Positions 7,523-14,513 of a stretch of 15,535 nucleotides of DNA are shown here, piece by piece (position 1 is the first letter of the stretch; every line of letters begins with the position of its first letter). The notes beneath the pieces are model-generated. The model saw only the letters and a list, made by a program, of their open reading frames with translations. It was not told where the DNA came from and did no database searches. A program made the position numbers and the translations under genes. The stretch is taken from positions 1 through 15,535 of the forward strand of contig CAYRDY010000052.1 of assembly GCA_964423195.1 (NCBI GenBank), written 5' to 3'. Origin of the DNA: CAKRHR01 sp964423195. GTDB lineage: Bacteria > Bacillota > Clostridia > Lachnospirales > Lachnospiraceae.

Positions 7523-8710
7523 TCACACAGTCCCGCGCCTCCCGCGCCGCTTTGTCCCCGGCTGTTCCGCCATGTTCGCGGCATCTCTGATCACCTCAGG
7601 GATCCGCTCAGACAGATGATCGCCGCGGGCAGAGAGCGCCGCCCCGAAAGCGTCATCATACGCCCCATAGTCGCTGAAAAAAATGTGCATATCCTGGCTT
7701 TCCTCCGGCAACCCTTTTTTGATCTCCAGCGCAAACGGCTCAAGGTATCGCGCCATCTCTCCGCCGATCACCATATCGACGCCGAAGACGGCGTAAAGAT
7801 TGTGAAGCGCCGTGGCGAGATGTCTGATATACCGCGCCCACAGTCCGGCAAACATCTGATTGCCGTCTGCTAAAACCTCGAAGAACCGGTCATAATTGAC
7901 CACGTCAGAATCCTTCCTCACCGTATCGATGATACGGCTGGCCGAGCAGAGCTCCAGGAAACTCCCCGGAATGCCGTAATCGGAAGTCCTCTCCTCAGGG
8001 TCAATGATCATCGCCCCGATATCAAAGCTGGATCTGCGCAGTCCAAAAATCTCATCTCCCTGGACCAGTACACCGCTGATCCGCCGGTTCAGCAGAACGA
8101 AGAAAAAATCTTGGTCATCCGTCCTGCGAAAGATCTGCGCCAAACCTGCCAGCCGGCACGAATCGCCGACGGTCACTCTGCCGCCGAGCTGTGCGTAAAC
8201 ATCTTCCAGTAATATATCCTCAACACCCAGTGTATAGGTATCATAAACCCTGTCTCTTACCTGGTCGACAAACCCCGGCAGTGCCACGCCCGTCCGGCAG
8301 ATCCCGCCGGATGCGCTCCTGAAAGTCTCAATCAGATCGGCCACCCCGGCCCAATAATCGCTGTCTCCCGTAAAATTGCGATAAAACCGCTCTTTTTTCA
8401 GGATATTTCCCGCGAAATCGATCAGCACCAGATAAATCGTGTGCCTGGCGATGCTCACGCCGATATAGTCCTGATAGTCGGGAGAAATCGACAGCTGTTT
8501 GGGCCGTCTCCCGCCGGAGGACGCCCCCGTGCCCACCGCCATGATCATGCCGCAGTTCTTGAGGATATTGACAATATTTGAAATCGTCGGGACACTCAGA
8601 GCGTGTTCCTGGGCGATCTCTCCGTTCGTGATGCCGGGACGGCGCTCGATCTCTCGCAGAATAATCGCAGCGTTCTGTTGCCGCACTTCCATCGTGTTGG
8701 CTGCTCTCAT
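7523..8710 (-). CDS. ROK-family transcriptional regulator (NagC/XylR type)
   Basis: A 395-residue DNA-binding repressor-type protein. The winged helix-turn-helix is at about residues 12-60 (ITNGEIAQEHALSVPTIS, then NIVNILKNCGMI), followed by the ROK linker SSGGRRPKQLSISP and the actin-like fold beginning YIGVSIARH. The effector domain is divergent: the ENDxN active-site motif of ROK kinases is VGDSCR (Asp183 kept), the GxGxGxG segment reads LLNRRISGVLVQGD, and the CxCGxxGC zinc motif is absent around residues 236-256. It is therefore not a sugar kinase and its ligand site has drifted. The gene begins 5 nt after the aldo/keto reductase stop, so it is co-transcribed with what it probably controls. 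The ribosome site before 8710 (AAAGG) is very close; an alternative start is Met7 at 8692. Ligand and operator are unknown. Confidence 0.9.
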   Translation of the reverse strand: MRAANTMEVRQQNAAIILREIERRPGITNGEIAQEHALSVPTISNIVNILKNCGMIMAVGTGASSGGRRPKQLSISPDYQDYIGVSIARHTIYLVLIDFAGNILKKERFYRNFTGDSDYWAGVADLIETFRSASGGICRTGVALPGFVDQVRDRVYDTYTLGVEDILLEDVYAQLGGRVTVGDSCRLAGLAQIFRRTDDQDFFFVLLNRRISGVLVQGDEIFGLRRSSFDIGAMIIDPEERTSDYGIPGSFLELCSASRIIDTVRKDSDVVNYDRFFEVLADGNQMFAGLWARYIRHLATALHNLYAVFGVDMVIGGEMARYLEPFALEIKKGLPEESQDMHIFFSDYGAYDDAFGAALSARGDHLSERIPEVIRDAANMAEQPGTKRRGRRGTV

Positions 8711-8715
8711 ACCTT

Positions 8716-9684
8716 TTACTTTCTTGAATCTGATTTCAACTCAAGATAGAGCACTTCCTGCGGCGTCAATTTGACATTGAGCGCGCCGAGCGAAGACTCC
8801 ATCTCGCCCCTGTTGGCCGCGCCGATGATCGGGAAGGCATTCAGCGGGCTGTCGAGCACATAGGCCATCGCCACCTGAGGAATCGAGCAGCCCTTCTCAT
8901 CCGCGATCTCCTTGCAGCGGTCAAGCCTGACGAAGTTCTCCTCATAGCAGTATCCGATCCGACAGAACATATCGATCGAATCAGGGTCTGTGGCCAGCAG
9001 CTCTCTGGTGATCCTGCCTGAGAACAGGCCTCTCGCCATCGAGGAATAAGCCAGAACCGGCATCTGATTCTTTGTGTACCAGGCCTGGGCGTCGGCATTT
9101 TTGTTGCCGGCAATCGTCACACAGCCAGGCGCGAACGGATTTTTCACCTGCTCGGCAAGGCTGAAGTTCGGTGAGGACACTGTCATCGGGGAGAGATTGT
9201 GCGCGTAGGCATATTCGTTGGCCTCCTCAATGCGCTGATGTGTCCAGTTGGAACCGCCGAAAATCTTGATCCTGCCAGCGGCCTGATGCTCATTCAGCTT
9301 CTCAACGATCGGTCCGACCGGCAACTGGGGATTGTCCCTGTGGAGCAGATAAATGTCCAGATAATCTGTCTGCAGCTCCGCCAGCGACTCGGCGAGATCA
9401 GAATCAATGTCATACGGCGTGATCCTCTGGCGGTAATCGGTCGGATGGCCGCCCTTGGACAAGAGCACGATATTCTCGCGGTTGCCGCGGGTCTTCATCC
9501 ACTCGCCGATCGTCGGCTCAGAGTCGTAAGCGCGCGCCGTGTCGATGGCTGTGATGCCGAGATCATAGGCATCGTCCAGGGTCTGAAAATGTTTCTCCTT
9601 GTCGGAGAGCAGCATGCCCAGCGTGCCCATAAAAAACTTGCTGACCTTTTTCTCAATTCCCTCAAATTTTACATATTCCATCAT
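8716..9684 (-). CDS. Aldo/keto reductase family oxidoreductase
   Basis: A cytoplasmic NAD(P)H-dependent (alpha/beta)8 oxidoreductase of 322 residues, the normal family length. The catalytic tetrad is visible: Asp48 and Tyr53 (ITAIDTARAYD), Lys77 (IVLLSKGGH) and His115 (IYLLHRDNP). The cofactor-side strand GRIKIFGGSNWTHQRIEEA and the late motif NAFPIIGAANRGEMESSLGA (phosphate binding) are present. It would interconvert a carbonyl and an alcohol on a sugar-derived or aromatic intermediate. The start is firm: ATAGGAGGTTG lies 7 nt before the ATG at 9684. It is the first gene of the second transcription unit and is 5 nt ahead of the ROK regulator gene. The substrate is unknown. Confidence 0.93.
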   Translation of the reverse strand: MMEYVKFEGIEKKVSKFFMGTLGMLLSDKEKHFQTLDDAYDLGITAIDTARAYDSEPTIGEWMKTRGNRENIVLLSKGGHPTDYRQRITPYDIDSDLAESLAELQTDYLDIYLLHRDNPQLPVGPIVEKLNEHQAAGRIKIFGGSNWTHQRIEEANEYAYAHNLSPMTVSSPNFSLAEQVKNPFAPGCVTIAGNKNADAQAWYTKNQMPVLAYSSMARGLFSGRITRELLATDPDSIDMFCRIGYCYEENFVRLDRCKEIADEKGCSIPQVAMAYVLDSPLNAFPIIGAANRGEMESSLGALNVKLTPQEVLYLELKSDSRK

Positions 9685-10121
9685 GTATCAACCTCCTATA
9701 TTATCTTACTTTAAGGCCCAAAAATCTAGCGAAATTTTGTCTTTTTTTACAAGAGTATATTCTATTAATTCACCTTTTGTATCACATTTGACAGTTTAAC
9801 CGCGATTTTCATCCGGCGTCAATGAATAATTTGCTCTAAAACACTCCTATTTTTTGTCCTTAAAATTTTACTGGTTATCGTAGTATTCTAAATTTTGTCT
9901 TTCACGCCCTCGCTGACTTCCTAACGCAAATTCGGACGGTTTTTTCGGATGCGGGTTCCACAGCCCCTCACATACGGATTCGGGCGGATTTCCGCATGGA
10001 TCCACACGGATTTCCGGATGTTCATCCGCGGGCGCACATAAAAAAAGCCCGGACTTCCCGCCCGGGCACGCGGACCGCACGCCGGCCCAGGCAGGACATT
10101 TTCGCCCAAAAAGCCGTCGGA
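9685..10121. other. 437-bp intergenic region between VOC gene and aldo/keto reductase gene
   Basis: No convincing gene is present; an open frame at 9868-10125 is low-complexity and overlaps a terminator. The left half is AT-rich and should hold the promoter of the aldo/keto reductase unit. The best minus-strand candidate is TTGACG (9817-9822 on plus) with a weak TAAACT box at 18-nt spacing. A 13-bp direct repeat AAATTTTGTCTTT occurs at 9732-9744 and 9890-9902. The right half (about 9930-10035) is suddenly GC-rich with repeated CGGATT words (9975, 9985, 10007; CGGATTTCCG twice, 22 bp apart) and a small dyad CGGATGttCATCCG at 10015-10028. A terminator closes it at 10040-10067. Confidence 0.6.
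10040..10067 (-). terminator. Intrinsic terminator after the VOC gene
   Basis: On the minus strand the stem GCCCGG / CCGGGC (10062-10067 and 10047-10052) closes a 9-nt loop and is followed directly by seven U residues (A-run at 10040-10046 on plus). It lies 54 nt beyond the stop of the VOC gene and ends the TIM-TIM-VOC unit. Confidence 0.85.
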
Positions 10122-10616
10122 TCACGCCTCCGGCAGCTTCAAATTGGCGTCAAGGCCGCCCTTCTTCTCCTCATTGTATACCTCAAGGAAAAGGCCGAGC
10201 TCTTCGTGCAGATCAAGATACGCAAACTCCATGCCGATGACAGGATCCTTGCACCACAGCCACGGATCCCTGCCGGTCAGCGCCTTATGCTCTTTGATCA
10301 CAGTGTCAAAATCATCCCTGGTGATCAGCGCGATGTGATGCATACCCGGACCGTGCTCTTTCAGCCAGGTCATATACGGGCTGTCGCTGATCGGCTGGAT
10401 CACCTCGATCTCAAATCCCCAGATATTGCAGAAACACATGATCGTCTGCAGGCGCTCTCTCTTGCCGTTCATTGTAAAATCAGGGAATTCGGCTGAGTCC
10501 AGCGGGCTGACCCTCCAAGGACCGACACCGTAGTCCTCCTCAAAATGTTTGATGGTCTCCTCGGCATTCTCCACGATGATGCCGATCTGTAAGAATTTCG
10601 CAAATTGTGTATTCAT
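10122..10616 (-). CDS. VOC-superfamily (glyoxalase / methylmalonyl-CoA epimerase-like) protein
   Basis: A 164-residue protein of the vicinal oxygen chelate fold, two beta-alpha-beta-beta-beta modules. The start is the ATG at 10616, preceded by AAGGAG at 9 nt; a longer frame to 10661 lacks a ribosome site and runs through AT-rich DNA. Module 1 begins FLQIGIIVENAEETIKHFEEDYG, with Gln10 where many members have a metal His; Glu69/Glu71 are in FEIEVIQP. Module 2 begins GPGMHHIALITRDDFD, with His93/His94, and ends with Glu145 (LGLFLEVYNE). These four sites are the expected metal ligands. The arrangement is closest to the epimerase/glyoxalase subgroup, and the family includes lyases, isomerases and dioxygenases. 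It is the last gene before the terminator, 131 nt after the second TIM-barrel gene. The function in the pathway is unknown. Confidence 0.88.
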   Translation of the reverse strand: MNTQFAKFLQIGIIVENAEETIKHFEEDYGVGPWRVSPLDSAEFPDFTMNGKRERLQTIMCFCNIWGFEIEVIQPISDSPYMTWLKEHGPGMHHIALITRDDFDTVIKEHKALTGRDPWLWCKDPVIGMEFAYLDLHEELGLFLEVYNEEKKGGLDANLKLPEA

Positions 10617-10747
10617 ATCAATCAACTCCTTAAAATTGTGAATGTTAAAAAAAATAGTCAATTTTTTGTTTATTGAAATTTACGTGGAAATTACAAAAAT
10701 TATTAATTTGTTAAAAATTTACACCGCACGTCACGAACGGCATTCTC

Positions 10748-11683
10748 TTATTTATAGATCGGGTCAAGGACGGTGTCGATGTAGTTCTTCGTCAGAAGAA
10801 TCGTTGCCAGAGGATCCGGCGTCCCGTCGGACTCAATGCCGATCCAGCCCTTGTGATGATACTTCTTCAGCAGCTGCCACAGACCCTTGAAATCAAGCAC
10901 ACCGCCGCCCGGCTCCCAGAACCAGCGCGCGCCCTGCTCGTCAAACTCCGCGCCCGCGCCAAAGCGCTTCTCATCCGGCGCGTTGACCCAGGTCGTGTCC
11001 TTGATGTGGAAATACTGGACTCTGTCGTGATAGGTGTCATAGAAATGCAGGATGTCCTTGCCCATGATGGCGACCTGCGCCGTGTCCAGACAGTAGTAGA
11101 CATATCTCGGATCCGTCATCTCAAGGAATTTCTCGTGATCGTACTTGTTGACCGCGCACCAGAACTCGTTGTGGATGGAGACCGCCAGGCCTTTCTCCGC
11201 GCACATGCGGCCCACCGTATTCATGCACTCGGCCACATTCTTGAGCCCCTCGTCATCCAGCGGCCCCGTGCCGTAATACTGGCCGGCCGGCTGAACGATC
11301 AGATTGATGCCGCCGCACTCCGCCAGCGCGTCGATCGCCTGCTGCTCATAGGCATAGATGGCCGGATGATTTCTCTTATCCTGGGAACCCACATGATGCG
11401 AGAACATACCGGTGATGCGCTCGATGCCGCGCTCCTGCGCAAATTCCTTGAAATTTGTCATGGAACCGAACGCGTTGACGATGCTCGGCACAGAGAAGAC
11501 CATCAGTTCAATGCCCTTGAAGCCGGCGCCCGCAAAGTAGCGGAGAATCTTGTCCCAGTCCTGATAATAATAGGCTGATCCAAAGTCGCCCATATACCAC
11601 TCGTCAAAATTGTTGATCTGCTTATAATTGATATTGCCCCAAAGGTTGGTCATGTAGGTATAATTGATATTTCTCTCTTCCAT
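10748..11683 (-). CDS. Sugar phosphate isomerase/epimerase-like TIM-barrel protein with intact metal site
   Basis: A 311-residue xylose-isomerase-like TIM barrel. The metal-site residues are all visible: Glu173 (SIHNEFWCAV), Asp200 (YCLDTAQVAIMG), His226 (YFHIKDTTW) and Glu284 (WIGIESDGTPDP). This layout resembles inosose dehydratase/isomerase (IolE/IolI-like) members. The N-terminal extension before the first barrel strand (about residues 1-45, NYTYMTNLWGNINYKQ) is unusual and aromatic-rich. The start ATG shares one base with the TAA stop of the upstream TIM-barrel gene (TAATG), and the ribosome site GAAGGGGGCGAGG lies in that gene's end; translation is therefore coupled. Two coupled, related genes suggest a heteromer. 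The reaction is unknown: isomerase, epimerase, dehydratase and lyase are all possible for this family. Confidence 0.92.
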   Translation of the reverse strand: MEERNINYTYMTNLWGNINYKQINNFDEWYMGDFGSAYYYQDWDKILRYFAGAGFKGIELMVFSVPSIVNAFGSMTNFKEFAQERGIERITGMFSHHVGSQDKRNHPAIYAYEQQAIDALAECGGINLIVQPAGQYYGTGPLDDEGLKNVAECMNTVGRMCAEKGLAVSIHNEFWCAVNKYDHEKFLEMTDPRYVYYCLDTAQVAIMGKDILHFYDTYHDRVQYFHIKDTTWVNAPDEKRFGAGAEFDEQGARWFWEPGGGVLDFKGLWQLLKKYHHKGWIGIESDGTPDPLATILLTKNYIDTVLDPIYK

Positions 11684-12672
11684 TACCTCGCCCCCTTCGC
11701 ATAATTCTTTTCAAGCCGGTTCCAGAAAGTGCGCATCCTTAAGATCCCCTTCGGGATATCCAGCGAATACTTGGAATCCAGGATCACCGGGCCGTCAAAA
11801 TCCGCGCCCTTGAGAATCGCGTAGAGCTTCGCGAAATCCATATCTCCGAACCCAAGATCATAATAAACGCGCTGCAGACGCCCGTCCTGAGGAAATTCCG
11901 GTGAGATCGTCCGGTACACATTCAGCTCATCCACAAATTTGGTATCTGTAAAGCAGACGGCTTTCGCCTGTCCCGCGTACTTTTCAAAATAGGAGACATA
12001 ATCCGCGCCCGCGATAGACAGATGGGCAGGATCCGGCGCGTAGGACACGAGATCTCTATCGACATTCTCCATAAAGTCGTCGATGCCCGTGCCGCGCATC
12101 AGCGTCCAATACTCATTGCGGACAGCCAGATTGATGCCGCACTTCTTGCAGTTCTCACCGATACGGTTCATACAGACGGCCGCGTCCGCGAGAAACTGCC
12201 GAATCTTTCCCTCGTCACCGTCAAATGCCTGATTTAAAAAGCCAATGCCAGGCGTCGGGGAGACCAGCAGGGTGCTGCCACCAAGCGCCACCAGTGCCTC
12301 TGTGACATCCGCCGCGTGGTCATAGAACGCGTCGAAAAATTGCTCTATCGGCAGGCCGGTCTCAAACAGACTGTTGTACTGGCTCTGTGCGGAGATCGTG
12401 ATGGCCTCGACATTCTCCAGGCCCTTCTCATTGAGATATTCCAGGTAACCCTCCGGGGATCCGAAACGCGTCCGGATGGAGGCCGTACAGATCGGCGCGC
12501 CGTTTCTCGACACGTTCTCCGTGTTCGGCACCATCGGAATCATCACAGATGTGAATCCGGCAGCCTGAAACATGTCCGTCAGCTCGTCCCAGTACCACTT
12601 TGCCGCCCGCAAAAAAGCGCCCGGACCGCTCGTGTCCGGATTGACAATACCAAAACTTGCTACTGCTTTCAT
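11683..12672 (-). CDS. TIM-barrel protein, divergent sugar phosphate isomerase/epimerase family member
   Basis: A 329-residue relative of the downstream TIM-barrel protein. Barrel strands and the first two metal ligands are recognisable: Glu187 (LAVRNEYWTLMRG) and Asp214 (YAPDPAHLSIAG). By my alignment the expected His is Thr242 (VCFTDTKF) and the last Glu is Asp299 (PVILDSKYSLD), so the canonical metal site looks altered. Either it uses a changed site, or it is a non-catalytic partner of the overlapping next gene. The start ATG at 12672 has GAGAGG about 11 nt upstream. It is the first gene of its transcription unit, with a promoter at 12750-12778 and a hairpin at the predicted transcript start. 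The function is unassigned. Confidence 0.88.
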   Translation of the reverse strand: MKAVASFGIVNPDTSGPGAFLRAAKWYWDELTDMFQAAGFTSVMIPMVPNTENVSRNGAPICTASIRTRFGSPEGYLEYLNEKGLENVEAITISAQSQYNSLFETGLPIEQFFDAFYDHAADVTEALVALGGSTLLVSPTPGIGFLNQAFDGDEGKIRQFLADAAVCMNRIGENCKKCGINLAVRNEYWTLMRGTGIDDFMENVDRDLVSYAPDPAHLSIAGADYVSYFEKYAGQAKAVCFTDTKFVDELNVYRTISPEFPQDGRLQRVYYDLGFGDMDFAKLYAILKGADFDGPVILDSKYSLDIPKGILRMRTFWNRLEKNYAKGAR

Positions 12673-12715
12673 GTGTGCATCATCCTCTCTGAAATATTGT
12701 TTCTGGCAGTATAAA

Positions 12716-12747
12716 AGGTAACAGCCCGCACGAGTGAACTGTTACCT
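12716..12747 (-). promoter_or_regulatory. 9-bp inverted repeat at the predicted transcript start of the TIM-barrel unit
   Basis: Arms AGGTAACAG (12716-12724) and CTGTTACCT (12739-12747) are perfect over 9 bp with a 14-nt spacer. On the minus strand the repeat starts just downstream of the -10 box and is followed by TTTTAT. It could be an operator, a 5' protective stem-loop or a small attenuator. Confidence 0.6.
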
Positions 12748-12749
12748 CT

Positions 12750-12778
12750 AAAATACTATATTCTATCAGTGTTGTCAA
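12750..12778 (-). promoter_or_regulatory. Promoter of the TIM-TIM-VOC unit
   Basis: On the minus strand a perfect TTGACA (12773-12778 on plus as TGTCAA) is followed after exactly 17 nt by TATTTT (12750-12755), a 4/6 match to the -10 box. The predicted start is near 12743, about 70 nt before the first ATG. Confidence 0.6.
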
Positions 12779-12869
12779 TAATATTTCTCCACTTTTTTTA
12801 ATATTTAAAATAAGTCTGCGGTGATCTCTTCACGGCGTCTCAGACCTGGCTGTCTGAGGACAAAAATAC

Positions 12870-12892
12870 AAAAAAATCCGGCTGATTCCAGG
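12870..12892 (-). terminator. Probable weak intrinsic terminator after the MATE gene
   Basis: On the minus strand CCTGG (12888-12892) pairs with CCGG (12878-12881) with one bulged U, followed by A and a run of seven U residues (12870-12876 on plus). It is 33 nt after the MATE stop. A second perfect hairpin, CTCAGAC / GTCTGAG at 12839-12858, lies further on without a U-tract. Confidence 0.5.
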
Positions 12893-12924
12893 CAGAAATG
12901 AGCTCTGCCAAACGTCATCTGCCC

Positions 12925-14259
12925 TCAAACCTCTTCCCTGCCACGCTGTTTAAACCATGCAATCAGAGGGAGCGAGATCCCGCAGAGCCACCCGATCGGC
13001 CAGCCGAACCAGACGCCGACCCGGCCGAACACATGACCTAGGATATACGCGGAAACCAATTTTCCTGCAGGCTCAAGACAGCTGGCGACCGTAGACAGCG
13101 TCATCCGGCCCATCCCTCGGAAGGTATTGAGCATGACATACATCATGCCGCAGAGCCAGTAAAACAGGGCGATCACATTCAGATACTCCCTCGCCACCGC
13201 GATCACTTCCGTCTCCTTCGCGGAGACAAACAGTGCCGTCAGACGACCGCCGAAGATCAGGATGATCACCATCAGTCCCAGGCCCCAGGCCAGCGCCTGC
13301 AGCATTCCCGCGCGCACGCCCCGGCGAATGCGCTCACGGTCGCCCTTGCCGTAATTCTGCCCCATGTAGGTGGAGACGGCGAAGCCAAGGCTGTTGAGCG
13401 GCATCATGGAGATCTGATCGATCTTTCCCGCCGCCGTGTAGGCTGCCACGACATCCGTCCCGTAACGGTTGACAATCGACTGCACGCCCATCATGCCCAC
13501 CGAGGTCACGCCGCTCTGCACGGCCATCGGCAGACCGATGCGGATGATATTTTTCAGAATATCCGGACGAAAGCGCAGATTCTCCCTCGTGATATGCAAA
13601 ATCTCATGTTTCTTTTTGATGAGCCAGAGATTCACAAACGTGGCAAACATCTGAGAGATGGACGTGGCCGCCGAGGCACCGGCGACGCCCCAGTGAAAGC
13701 CGATGACAAACAGCAGGTCCAGCGCCACATTCATGATCGACGAGCAGAGTACGGCGTACAGCGAACTCTTGCTGTCGCCCACGGCCCGCATGAAATTGGC
13801 GGTTATATTGTAGGCGATCGGCCAGAGACCGGTACAGGTATTGATGAGCAGGTATATCCTGGCATCCGGAATGATCTCCGCCGGCGTGTCCAGTAGTTTC
13901 AGCACCGGCACAACGCCGAACCACCCCGCGGTCGCGATAAATACGGACAGGCCGATGATCGTGTAAATGGCATTTCCGACAATATCCCTGACTCTTTTCA
14001 GATTCCCCGCGCCGAAACTCTGCGACAGCGCGATACTGGTGCCCATCGCCATGCCGATGATCAGGCAGATCAGAAAATTGAGCACGGACTGTGTCGCGCC
14101 GATGGCCGCAAGCGCCCCCTTGCCCACGAACCGTCCCACGATCGCCGCGTCGGTCATGCTGTATAGCTGTTGGATCACATTGCCAAGGATCATTGGGACC
14201 GAGAACGCGAAAATCAACTTCCCCGGACTCCCCTTCGTCATATCACCCTTATTTTCCAT
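12925..14259 (-). CDS. MATE-family multidrug/metabolite efflux transporter
   Basis: A 12-helix inner-membrane exporter, 444 residues from the chosen start, usual for the family. It begins MENKGDMTKGSPGKLIFAFS, the standard Clostridia MATE N-terminus, with SVPMILGNVIQQLYSMTDAAIVGRFVGKGALAAIG as helix 1 and the first loop (paraphrased start of domain 1). The second half starts near GLPMAVQSGVTSVGMMGVQS, followed by the VAAYTAAGKID loop, giving the two six-helix bundles. The frame stays open to 14361 but that extension only translates a 36-bp tandem repeat from a GTG without a ribosome site, so 14259 is preferred; an internal ATG six codons later has AAGGGTG ahead. It could export a drug, an aglycone or a metabolite in exchange for Na+ or H+. 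It has its own promoter and terminator and need not belong to the catabolic unit. Confidence 0.93.
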   Translation of the reverse strand: MENKGDMTKGSPGKLIFAFSVPMILGNVIQQLYSMTDAAIVGRFVGKGALAAIGATQSVLNFLICLIIGMAMGTSIALSQSFGAGNLKRVRDIVGNAIYTIIGLSVFIATAGWFGVVPVLKLLDTPAEIIPDARIYLLINTCTGLWPIAYNITANFMRAVGDSKSSLYAVLCSSIMNVALDLLFVIGFHWGVAGASAATSISQMFATFVNLWLIKKKHEILHITRENLRFRPDILKNIIRIGLPMAVQSGVTSVGMMGVQSIVNRYGTDVVAAYTAAGKIDQISMMPLNSLGFAVSTYMGQNYGKGDRERIRRGVRAGMLQALAWGLGLMVIILIFGGRLTALFVSAKETEVIAVAREYLNVIALFYWLCGMMYVMLNTFRGMGRMTLSTVASCLEPAGKLVSAYILGHVFGRVGVWFGWPIGWLCGISLPLIAWFKQRGREEV

Positions 14260-14290
14260 CAACTCTTGCCCCCGTATGCCTACGCCCAAA

Positions 14291-14362
14291 GCGAACGCTC
14301 GTTTCTTGCCTGCGTCTGCGCTCACTGCAAACGCTCGTTTCTTGTCTGCATCTGTGCTCACT
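14291..14362. repeat. Two tandem 36-bp repeats in the MATE leader
   Basis: Units at 14291-14326 and 14327-14362 match at 32 of 36 positions; all four differences are transitions (G/A or C/T). A third copy begins with GCAAA at 14363 and stops. Each unit contains the small dyad AACGctCGTT. In the MATE reading frame each unit encodes a 12-residue SADAxKKRAFA-like motif, but it lies upstream of the likely start codon. Confidence 0.85.
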
Positions 14363-14392
14363 GCAAATTTGTATTTTCCGAAAGTTCCTCAG

Positions 14393-14428
14393 AAAAATTC
14401 TGCCGCACTTAAAAAATGCGGCAGAATT
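14393..14428 (-). terminator. Terminator-like hairpin in the 5' leader of the MATE gene
   Basis: Arms AATTCTGCCGCA (14396-14407) and TGCGGCAGAATT (14417-14428) are perfectly complementary over 12 bp with a 9-nt loop. On the minus strand the stem runs into UUUUU, giving an intrinsic-terminator layout. It sits between the predicted MATE promoter (start near 14478) and the MATE start codon, so it could act as an attenuator. No recognised riboswitch class was identified in the 50 nt before it. Confidence 0.65.
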
Positions 14429-14484
14429 AATAAGAAGAAGGACTCAAAAACGATATGAATATGAAAATGCGCTTTTATGCATTT

Positions 14485-14513
14485 ATTATAAATAGAAAAA
14501 AGAGGGTTGTCAT
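14485..14513 (-). promoter_or_regulatory. Promoter of the MATE gene
   Basis: On the minus strand ATGACA (14508-14513 on plus as TGTCAT; 5/6 match to -35) is followed after 17 nt by a perfect TATAAT (14485-14490). The predicted transcript start is near 14478, giving a leader of about 220 nt. Confidence 0.7.

Noticed and set aside
9868..10125. 85-residue minus-strand open frame between the VOC and aldo/keto reductase genes
   Set aside because: It overlaps the end of the VOC gene and an intrinsic terminator, has no ribosome site and shows no recognisable protein pattern.
10617..10747. Promoter for the VOC gene in the AT-rich 131-bp gap
   Set aside because: A TTGACT box is present on the minus strand but no acceptable -10 box follows at 16-18 nt; read-through from the TIM-barrel genes is sufficient.
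10853..11578. 241-residue plus-strand open frame
   Set aside because: It is antisense to the well-supported TIM-barrel gene and rich in Arg/Ile/Val as expected for a shadow frame in GC-rich DNA.
12839..12858. Hairpin CTCAGAC/GTCTGAG as the MATE terminator
   Set aside because: No U-tract follows on either strand; the nearby U-run-bearing stem at 12870-12892 is the better candidate.
14260..14361. 34-residue N-terminal extension of the MATE protein
   Set aside because: It would start at a GTG without ribosome site and only translates the 36-bp tandem repeat; MENKGDMTKGSP is the normal family N-terminus.
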